Below, piece after piece: positions 1 to 5,965 of a stretch of 14,642 nucleotides of DNA (positions are counted from its first letter, which is position 1; each line of letters begins with the position of its first letter). Source of the stretch: DATEPR01 sp036503065 (GTDB lineage: Bacteria > Actinomycetota > Actinomycetes > Mycobacteriales > Pseudonocardiaceae); NCBI GenBank assembly GCA_036503065.1, contig DASXXM010000147.1, positions 1-14,642 on the forward strand. The letters run 5' to 3'. The position numbers and the translations under genes are program-made. The notes beneath the pieces were generated by a model that was given only the letters and a program-made list of their open reading frames with translations, was not told the origin of the DNA and did not search any database.

Positions 1-1041
1 GTGCAGATCACGCTGACCTTCGGCCCGCAGGGCACGCCGTTCAAGCCGAACCCGGCGCCGCTCACCGCGCCGGCCAAACAGCGCGGCCGGTCCTGGTATC
101 GCGGCGACTGCCACCTGCACACGGTCTACTCCGACGGCCGCCGCACCCCGGACCAGCTCGTCACCGACGCCCGCGCCGCCGGCCTGGACTTCATGGTGTC
201 CACCGACCACAACACGTCCAGCTCGACCCTGCAGTGGGGCGACGTGGCAACCGACGACCTGCTGATCCTCAACGGCGAGGAGGTCACCACCCGGTCCGGG
301 CACTGGCCGGCGATCGGGCTGCCCGCCGGCCACTGGATCGACTGGCGCTACCGTTCGACCGAGCCGGGGGAGTTCCGGCGGTTCGTCGACCAGGTGCACC
401 GGCTGGGCGGCCTGGTGACCGCGGCGCACCCGTTCGCGGCCTGCTTCGGCTGCACCTACGAGTACGCCTACGAACTCGCCGATCTGGTCGAGGTGTGGAA
501 CGGCCCGTGGACCGCGGACGACCAGCAGACCGTGGACCACTGGGACGGCCTGCTGCGCAGCGGACGGTGGATCCCGGCGATCGGTGACTCCGACGCGCAC
601 AACCCGGAGCAGATCGTCGCCCTGCCGCACACCGTGGTGTTCGCGGACAGCCTGCGCACGGCGGACCTGCTGGCCGGCCTCAAGGCGGGGCGCTCATGGC
701 TGGGCGAGTCGGCGTCGGTCGACCTGACCTTCACCGCGCAGGCGGGCGGCCGGACCGTCGGCATCGGGCACCGGCTGGACGTGGACACCGGCACCCAGGT
801 CACCGCAACGGTCACCGTCGGCGGGGTGCCCGGCACGACGGTGGCGATCCTGGACCAGTTGGGCGTCGAGCACAGCGAGGTCGTGCCGGACACCGGGCAG
901 GCCACGGTTTCCTGGGTCACCTACCCGCGCTACAGCCGCTGGCTGCGGGTGGAGGTCCGCCGGCCCTCCGGCGGTGTCAACACCACCGTGCCCAACGCGA
1001 TGGTCGCGCTGACCAACCCGATCTTCCTCGGCCCCGCCTGA
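1..1041 (+). CDS. PHP-domain metallohydrolase, CehA/McbA-like (probably 5'-truncated)
   Basis: The predicted enzyme is a metal-dependent hydrolase of the PHP (polymerase and histidinol phosphatase) fold, probably acting on phosphoester or other ester bonds; the substrate is unknown. Counting the window's first codon as residue 1, the PHP metal ligands are all visible: DCHLHT (H38, H40), D45, STDHN (H70), GEE (E93), AHP (H143) and GDSDAH (D198, H200). Residues about 240-346 form a beta-rich C-terminal part. The frame opens with GTG at base 1, but the first 30 residues look like the end of an upstream beta domain common in CehA/McbA-like proteins, so the true start is probably before the window. 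The stop at 1039-1041 directly abuts the stop of the convergent permease gene, with no terminator between. A link to sugar metabolism is inferred only from its position. Confidence 0.85.
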   Translation: MQITLTFGPQGTPFKPNPAPLTAPAKQRGRSWYRGDCHLHTVYSDGRRTPDQLVTDARAAGLDFMVSTDHNTSSSTLQWGDVATDDLLILNGEEVTTRSGHWPAIGLPAGHWIDWRYRSTEPGEFRRFVDQVHRLGGLVTAAHPFAACFGCTYEYAYELADLVEVWNGPWTADDQQTVDHWDGLLRSGRWIPAIGDSDAHNPEQIVALPHTVVFADSLRTADLLAGLKAGRSWLGESASVDLTFTAQAGGRTVGIGHRLDVDTGTQVTATVTVGGVPGTTVAILDQLGVEHSEVVPDTGQATVSWVTYPRYSRWLRVEVRRPSGGVNTTVPNAMVALTNPIFLGPA

Positions 1042-1917
1042 TCACTTCAGCGCGCCGGCCAGCAGCCCGCGCGTGAAGAAACGTTGGAGCAACAGGTAGA
1101 CCGCGACGCTGGGCACCATCAACACCAGCGCCGCGGCCAGCTTGACTCCCTCGCTGAGGTCCTGGCTGGACTGCATGCTGGTCACCACCAGGTTCAGCGT
1201 GTAGAGGTCCGGGGTCGTCGCGACCAGCAGCGGCAGCAGGTACTGGTCCCAGATCATCAGGAAGCCGAACACGGCGCAGGTGCCCAGCGCGGGCCAGCAC
1301 AGCGGCAGGATGATCCGGAAGAAGATGGCCAGGTCACCGGCGCCGTCGATGCGGGCCGCCTCCTCCAGTTCCGTCGGGATCGTCTTCATGAACGCGGTCA
1401 GCACGTAGATCGGCAGCGCCCAGCCGACCAGCGGCAGGATCAGGCCGCCGTAGGAGTTGATCAGCGTGCCGCCCGCGCTGAACGGGTTGGCGATCTTGCC
1501 CAGCACCAGGTAGGTGGGGATGGCGATGATCTCCTCCGGCATCATCAGCGTCGCCATGATCAGCACCATGACGACGCCGGCGCCACGGAACCGCTTGCGG
1601 GCCAACGCATACGCGGCCAGCGTGCTGACCGTGATCTGGAGGGTGAGTGCGACGACGACCACGATGACGGAGTTGAGCAGGCCGCGCCCGACGCCGAACC
1701 CCCATGCCTGGGTAAGGTTGTTCACGGTCGGCCTGCTCGGCCACAGCGCGACCTGCCCGAGCTGCACCTGCACGCCGTCGAACGCCGTCGCCACGAGTGT
1801 CCACAGTGGCATGACGAAGACGAACACGACGAGCGCGTACAGCAGCACCCGAACGGCACGCCGACTCGTCACACCGCGCGGCATCCGCAACCCGAGTGCG
1901 GTTCCCGAGTAGCTCAT
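1042..1917 (-). CDS. Carbohydrate ABC importer permease, MalG-like
   Basis: This is an inner-membrane permease subunit of a CUT1-type sugar importer (291 aa). A single N-terminal membrane segment is followed by a periplasmic-type loop and about five further hydrophobic segments. The cytoplasmic EAA loop is canonical, reading EEAARIDGAG then IILPLCWPA around residues 180-205; this loop docks the ATPase. The ATG at 1917 was chosen because a strong GGAGG lies four bases upstream and the start overlaps the stop of the preceding permease gene as ATGA (1914-1917). The open frame extends further upstream, but that part is the shadow of the neighbouring gene. It is last in a binding protein-permease-permease operon with no ATPase gene, so a shared MsiK-type ATPase is expected (inference). 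The substrate is unknown. Confidence 0.93.
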   Translation of the reverse strand: MSYSGTALGLRMPRGVTSRRAVRVLLYALVVFVFVMPLWTLVATAFDGVQVQLGQVALWPSRPTVNNLTQAWGFGVGRGLLNSVIVVVVALTLQITVSTLAAYALARKRFRGAGVVMVLIMATLMMPEEIIAIPTYLVLGKIANPFSAGGTLINSYGGLILPLVGWALPIYVLTAFMKTIPTELEEAARIDGAGDLAIFFRIILPLCWPALGTCAVFGFLMIWDQYLLPLLVATTPDLYTLNLVVTSMQSSQDLSEGVKLAAALVLMVPSVAVYLLLQRFFTRGLLAGALK

Positions 1918-2837
1918 CGGGCCTCCACCCGAGCCCGCCACCAGCGCAGCAGCAGCGTGATGACGATGGTGACCACCAGCAGGAGCGTGGCGATCGACGA
2001 CGCGTAGCCCAGGTCGTTGTTCTGCACGCCCGCGTTGTACGCGTAGGTGATCGTGGTCTCGGTCGACCCGGCCGGACCGCCGTTGGTCAGCACGTAGATC
2101 TCGGTGAACACGCGCAGGCCGCGGATCACGCCCAGCGTCAACACGATCGTCGTGATCGGCCGCAGGCCCGGCAGCGTCACGGCACGCAGCCGCTGCCACG
2201 CGTTCGCGCCGTCAATCGCGGACGCCTCGTACAGCTGCCGGTCGATCCCGGCCAGGCCGGCAACGAAGATCAGCATGTCGTAGGGCGCGCTCTTCCACAC
2301 CTGGATGGCGATCACCGACGCGAGCGCGCTGCTCGGGCTGCTCAGAAACGGAAACGGCCCGAGACCGAGGTCACCGAGCAGGCCGTTCACCGACCCGTAC
2401 CGGCCGGGAAACAACAGCGTGCCCCACAGTTCTGCGACCACGACCATCGCGGTGACCACCGGCAGGAACACCGCGGTCCGCAGTATCCGCAGGTGCCGTG
2501 CAGGCCCTTCCAGCAGCAGCGCCAGGAAGAACCCGACGAACATCGAAAGGCAGACCGTGGCCACGGTGTCGATACCGGTGTGCAGGATGGCGGTGCGCAG
2601 TTCCGGATCGGCCAGCGCCCTGGTGAAGTTGGCCGTGCCGATCCACAGGTTGCCCAGATACGGCCGGACGTTGAAGAAGCTGAGGTAGCCGCCCCACACC
2701 GTCGGCCAGAACTTGAACACGCCGATGGCCAACAGCGCAGGCGCCAGGAACAGCCACGGCGAGATCCGGAACCCGGCCCGACGCCGTGTCACCGGTTGCG
2801 GTGGGGCGTCGGGCCGTGCGTCCTGAAGCAGGGTCAT
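1914..2837 (-). CDS. Carbohydrate ABC importer permease, MalF-like
   Basis: This is a membrane-spanning permease subunit (307 aa) that pairs with the MalG-like protein encoded just downstream. A basic N-terminus (TRRRAGFR) leads into the first membrane segment (PWLFLAPALLAIGVF). About five more hydrophobic segments follow. The EAA loop reads YEASAIDGANAWQRLRAVTLPGLRP (split: EASAIDGA then TLPGL) at about residues 200-225, and a typical TNGGPAGSTET stretch follows near residue 260. Its ATG at 2837 overlaps the stop of the binding-protein gene as ATGA (2834-2837). The sequence before the ATG has only a weak ribosome-binding site, so translation is probably coupled to the upstream gene. Regulation should follow the promoter upstream of the binding protein. 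The transported sugar is not identifiable. Confidence 0.93.
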   Translation of the reverse strand: MTLLQDARPDAPPQPVTRRRAGFRISPWLFLAPALLAIGVFKFWPTVWGGYLSFFNVRPYLGNLWIGTANFTRALADPELRTAILHTGIDTVATVCLSMFVGFFLALLLEGPARHLRILRTAVFLPVVTAMVVVAELWGTLLFPGRYGSVNGLLGDLGLGPFPFLSSPSSALASVIAIQVWKSAPYDMLIFVAGLAGIDRQLYEASAIDGANAWQRLRAVTLPGLRPITTIVLTLGVIRGLRVFTEIYVLTNGGPAGSTETTITYAYNAGVQNNDLGYASSIATLLLVVTIVITLLLRWWRARVEAR

Positions 2838-4162
2838 CCGGCGAGCACGCCCTGCTGCTTCAGCAGCGTCGTGAACTGCCCACCCAGCGCGCGCAGGGCG
2901 GTGGCCGGGTCGGCGCAGTGCGCGACCATCGCGTTCAGCGCGTTCGACGTGGCCTGGCGGAAGGCGGGCCAGTTGGGCATGTAGTCGGGCTCGTAGTGGC
3001 CGGACTGCTGGTAGACCTGCTCGGCCAGCCGCCAGCGCGGGTCGTTGTTGTGCACCGCGGCGGCGTCGACCGTCCGGTTGACCGACAGCCGCACGATCGT
3101 CGCGGTGGGCGACGCGGTCATGCCGAGCTTCTGCGCGGTCGGGGTGATCATGTACTCGGCCAGCTGCTTCGCGGAGTCGGCGTGCTTGGAGCCGGCCATC
3201 AGGTAGATGTCGGTGCCCTCGGCCAGCGTCTGGGCGTTGACCGGGCCCGCGGGCGGGGCCACTGCCGTGTACTTGTTGCCGACCGCGGTGGTGTCCGTGG
3301 TGGCGTAGGCGTAGGGACCGGTGAAGTAGAGACCCGCCACGCCGGTGCTGAACGCCTTGTTGGTGTCCGTCGTGACGTTGTTCAGCGCGCCAGGTTGGAC
3401 GACCTTGTTGGTGCAGAACAGGTTCTCGAACCACTGCGCGGCAGCCACCGCCTGCGACGAATCGATCGTCTGGGTGTACTTGCCGTTGCCCGCCGACCTG
3501 AAGTAGTCACCGCCCGCCTGCCACAGGAACGTGGACCAGTACCAGGAGATGTAGCCGCGGGTGGTCGAACCGGGCACCGCGATGCCGTAGGTGTCGGCCT
3601 TCCCGTTGGCGTCCGGGTCGCCCGTGGTGAACGCCTTGGCGACGTTGAGCAGGTCGGCCCAGGTGGTCGGCGTCTGGAGGCCGAGCTTGTGCAGCCAGTC
3701 CGTGCGCAGCAGCAGTAGGTTGGCCTGCGCGGAGAACGGGACGGCGTAGTAGTTGCCGTCGCTGCCCTTGGCCGAGGACCAGGACAGGTTGGTGAGCTGG
3801 TCGTTGCCGGCGATGGACGACTTGTCGACCTGCTGCAGGATGCCCTCCGAGCGGAAGGCGCCGAGCTGTGACGCGTCGTCGACGACGATGTCGGGCAGGT
3901 TGTGGCCGGCGGCCGCCGCGTTCACCTTGGTCTCGAAGTCGGTGAGCGTGGCGAAGGTGTTGACCTTGACCTTGGTCTTGACGGCGAAGGCCGCGAAGAT
4001 GTCCTGGTACTCCTTCTGGGAGTCAGCGGTACCGCGGATCCACACCTCGAGCGGCCCACCACCCCCCGATGACGACGCTGCGGGGGTACTCGCGCATCCG
4101 GCCATGACCGTTGCCGCGGCCATGGCCGCGGCAACGGCGGCGACGAGGCGTCTCGCGTGCAT
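2834..4162 (-). CDS. Carbohydrate ABC importer lipoprotein, extracellular sugar-binding protein (importer 1)
   Basis: This is the ligand-capturing lipoprotein of importer 1 (442 aa), of the SBP family 1 type. It has a signal peptide with an arginine pair, an Ala-rich core and a VMAGC lipobox, giving lipidated Cys23. The mature part contains the usual features: VWIRGTADS near the start, LPDIVVDD, a PTTWADLLNVAKAF segment, a TGPYAY segment and an AKQLAEYM segment. ATG at 4162 is preferred over the in-frame GTG at 4168 because GGATGAG lies five bases before the ATG and would overlap the GTG itself. It heads the operon with the two permeases. It is divergent from the esterase gene, with 195 bases between them, so the two could share control. 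It is clearly different in sequence from the second binding protein (10293-11564), so the two importers probably differ in specificity. Confidence 0.93.
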   Translation of the reverse strand: MHARRLVAAVAAAMAAATVMAGCASTPAASSSGGGGPLEVWIRGTADSQKEYQDIFAAFAVKTKVKVNTFATLTDFETKVNAAAAGHNLPDIVVDDASQLGAFRSEGILQQVDKSSIAGNDQLTNLSWSSAKGSDGNYYAVPFSAQANLLLLRTDWLHKLGLQTPTTWADLLNVAKAFTTGDPDANGKADTYGIAVPGSTTRGYISWYWSTFLWQAGGDYFRSAGNGKYTQTIDSSQAVAAAQWFENLFCTNKVVQPGALNNVTTDTNKAFSTGVAGLYFTGPYAYATTDTTAVGNKYTAVAPPAGPVNAQTLAEGTDIYLMAGSKHADSAKQLAEYMITPTAQKLGMTASPTATIVRLSVNRTVDAAAVHNNDPRWRLAEQVYQQSGHYEPDYMPNWPAFRQATSNALNAMVAHCADPATALRALGGQFTTLLKQQGVLAG

Positions 4163-4167
4163 GCTCA

Positions 4168-4174
4168 CTCATCC
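4168..4174 (-). promoter_or_regulatory. Ribosome-binding site of binding protein 1 (decides start)
   Basis: On the minus strand the sequence GGATGAG lies five bases before the ATG at 4162. This spacing fits that ATG. The alternative GTG two codons earlier begins inside the GGATGAG motif and would have no such site, so it is disfavoured. Confidence 0.55.
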
Positions 4175-4347
4175 ATTCATCAGTGTGAACAATAGACACG
4201 GATATGAATTGACGTGACCCTACGTCCAGTCGGCGGGCCAGGCAATCGCTGATCGTCACGGTCCGGTAACACCCGGGTCACGCTAGCGCTCGTATTAGTT
4301 CATGTGAAAAACTAAGAGCTGGACGTGACCGACGAAGCTCACGGAAC

Positions 4348-4352
4348 AGGAG
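4348..4352 (+). promoter_or_regulatory. Ribosome-binding site of the esterase (decides start)
   Basis: AGGAG lies five bases before GTG 4358. This supports GTG 4358 over the in-frame GTG at 4325, which has no comparable site and would put eleven polar residues ahead of the signal peptide. Confidence 0.75.
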
Positions 4353-4357
4353 CAGTC

Positions 4358-5965
4358 GTGAAAAGGCCACAGATCATCTTACGGGCGGTCGCCTGCCTGG
4401 CTCTTGCCATCGCCGTCTGGTTCGGCCAACAGGCGTTCTGGTCGCCCGCCGCGCCCGCCGCCACCGCGTGGACCGGGACATGGGCGGCCGCGCCACAGAG
4501 CAGCGGCACGACGTTCGCGCAGCAGACCCTGCGCCAGATCGTGCACACCAGCATCTCCGGCTCCACCGCGCGGATCCACCTGTCCAACGCGTTCGGCAAC
4601 CAGCCGGTGGCCATCGCCGACGTGCACATCGCGCAACGGACCTCAGGTTCCAGCGTCAACACCGGCACCGACCGGACGGTCACCTTCGGCGGCCAGACCA
4701 GCACCACGATTCCCGTTGGTGCGGCCGTGGTCAGCGATTCCATCGCGTTCGCCGTGGGCGCGCAGTCGGACGTGGCGATCAGCGTGTTCCTGCCGCAGGG
4801 CACCGGCCCGGCAACGTTCCACCAGGTCGGCAACCAGACCAACTTCGTCGCGTCCGGCGACGTCAGCGGCAACGGCAGCCTGGCCAACCCGGGAACCCTG
4901 GGCAGCTACTACTTCCTGACCAACCTGGACGTGCAGAACACGGCCGCGGCGGGCGCCGTGGTGACCCTCGGGGCGTCGATCACCGACGGGATCGCCTCGG
5001 CGTCCGACGACAACCGCCGGTGGCCCAACGATCTCGCCGCCCGGCTGCTGGGCTCCGGCCGGACGGTGGGCGTGCTCAACGAGGGCATCAGCGGCAACCA
5101 GCTGCTGCGTGACGGCGCGGGCCAGAGCGCGCTCAACCGGTTCAGCCGGGACGTGCTCAGCCAGCCGGGGGTGCGTTGGGTGATCTTCTCCGACGATCCC
5201 ATCAACGATCTCGGCTCGAACAACCCGCCGCCGTCGTCGGATCAGCTGATCAACGGTCTCAAGCAGTTGATCGCGCAGGCGCATCAGGCCGGTATCCAGT
5301 TCCTGTGCTCCACGCTGACGCCGTACAACGGTTCCGGCGGCTGGACGTCCCAGGGCGAGACCGAGCGCGGCGCCATCGACGCTTTCATCCGCGGCGCGGG
5401 CAGTGGCTGTGACGCGATCGTGGACCAGGACACCGCGACGCACGACCCGGCCAATCCCATCCGATACCTGCCGTCCTTCGACAGCGGTGACCACCTCCAC
5501 CCGAACGAGGCCGGCCTGCAGGCCATCGCCAACGCGGTGAACCTGAACCAGTTCGGCACGACCACGGCCACACCGGTGATCAGCCTGCGGGCACACGCCA
5601 ACGGCATGATCGTGACCGCCGACAACGCGGGCGCATCCCCGTTGATCGCGAACCGGACCGCCATCGGCACCTGGGAACAGTTCGACGAACTCGATCAGGG
5701 AAACGGCAACATCGCCCTGCGAGCCCACGCCAACGGCAACATCGTGACCGCGGAGAACGCGGGTGCGTCGCCGCTGATCGCCAATCGAACCGCGGTCGGG
5801 CCATGGGAGACGTTCCAGCTCATCCACAACCCCGACGGCAGCATCAGCCTGCGCGCCATGGCAAACGGCAACATCGTGACCGCGGAGAACGCCGGCGCGT
5901 CCGCGTTGATCGCGAATCGGACCGCCATCGGCACCTGGGAGGAGTTCGACCTGATCAACGACTGA
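4358..5965 (+). CDS. Secreted SGNH/GDSL-family esterase (XynE-like) with C-terminal beta-trefoil
   Basis: This is a predicted exported serine esterase (535 aa) removing acyl groups, perhaps acetyl, from polysaccharide. The GTG at 4358 follows AGGAG; the protein starts MKRPQ, then a hydrophobic segment and an APAATA cleavage region. Residues about 35-195 form a beta-rich N-terminal domain. The SGNH domain follows: nucleophile block LGASITDG (Ser207), NEGISGN (Gly243), IND (Asn283) and DHLHPN (Asp378, His381), so the catalytic residues are present. Two blocks are unusual: the normal GDS Asp is Ala206, and the usual LEGIND region reads SDDPIND, one residue longer. Residues 408-535 are three 44-residue repeats resembling a fascin-like or ricin-like beta-trefoil, probably sugar-binding. 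Codon 8 is TTA. The 3' end overlaps the convergent hydrolase gene by 11 bases. Acyl substrate and activity are inferred. Confidence 0.9.
   Translation: MKRPQIILRAVACLALAIAVWFGQQAFWSPAAPAATAWTGTWAAAPQSSGTTFAQQTLRQIVHTSISGSTARIHLSNAFGNQPVAIADVHIAQRTSGSSVNTGTDRTVTFGGQTSTTIPVGAAVVSDSIAFAVGAQSDVAISVFLPQGTGPATFHQVGNQTNFVASGDVSGNGSLANPGTLGSYYFLTNLDVQNTAAAGAVVTLGASITDGIASASDDNRRWPNDLAARLLGSGRTVGVLNEGISGNQLLRDGAGQSALNRFSRDVLSQPGVRWVIFSDDPINDLGSNNPPPSSDQLINGLKQLIAQAHQAGIQFLCSTLTPYNGSGGWTSQGETERGAIDAFIRGAGSGCDAIVDQDTATHDPANPIRYLPSFDSGDHLHPNEAGLQAIANAVNLNQFGTTTATPVISLRAHANGMIVTADNAGASPLIANRTAIGTWEQFDELDQGNGNIALRAHANGNIVTAENAGASPLIANRTAVGPWETFQLIHNPDGSISLRAMANGNIVTAENAGASALIANRTAIGTWEEFDLIND
5579..5962 (+). 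repeat. Three tandem 44-codon repeats encoding a fascin-like beta-trefoil
   Basis: Repeat units begin at 5579, 5711 and 5843, exactly 132 bases apart; the last is cut to 40 codons by the stop. Each encodes a version of I-LRA-ANG-IVTA-NAGAS-LIANRTA-G-WE-F. Units 2 and 3 also match closely at DNA level, including an unbroken run of more than 20 identical bases from the AACGGC codons onward, which suggests fairly recent duplication or gene conversion. Three such units make one beta-trefoil, a fold often used to bind carbohydrate. Confidence 0.85.

Larger units (their letters stand above)
4163..4357. promoter_or_regulatory. Divergent intergenic control region with TTAGTT-N9-AACTAA inverted repeat
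   Basis: This region separates binding protein 1 (-) from the esterase (+) and is less GC-rich than the genes. At 4295-4315 there is an exact inverted repeat with arms TTAGTT (4295-4300) and AACTAA (4310-4315) and a 9-base spacer. Short flanking arms GCTC (4288-4291) and GAGC (4316-4319) extend it imperfectly. A weak -10-like TATTAG (4293-4298) overlaps the left arm. A second short repeat, GTGT (4183-4186) and ACAC (4196-4199), lies nearer the binding-protein start. Nothing here resembles the LacI palindrome at 11584-11603, so a different regulator may act on this side. The arms recall those of the Bacillus XylR operator, but the spacing differs and no such regulator is encoded in the window. 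Confidence 0.45.

Noticed and set aside
1914..3434. A 506-residue frame for the MalF-like permease
   Set aside because: The extra N-terminal part lies over the binding-protein gene in another frame and lacks protein-like composition; the ATG at 2837 begins a normal permease.
2786..3718. Long plus-strand open frame opposite binding protein 1
   Set aside because: Composition dominated by Arg, Gly and Val and no recognisable motif; the opposite strand encodes a clear lipoprotein.
4281..4290. CGCTAGCG palindrome near the esterase as another LacI operator
   Set aside because: Too short, no match to the 11584-11603 palindrome, and such 8-mers are common in GC-rich DNA.
4325..4357. GTG at 4325 as esterase start
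   Set aside because: It adds a polar stretch before the signal peptide and lacks the AGGAG that precedes GTG 4358.
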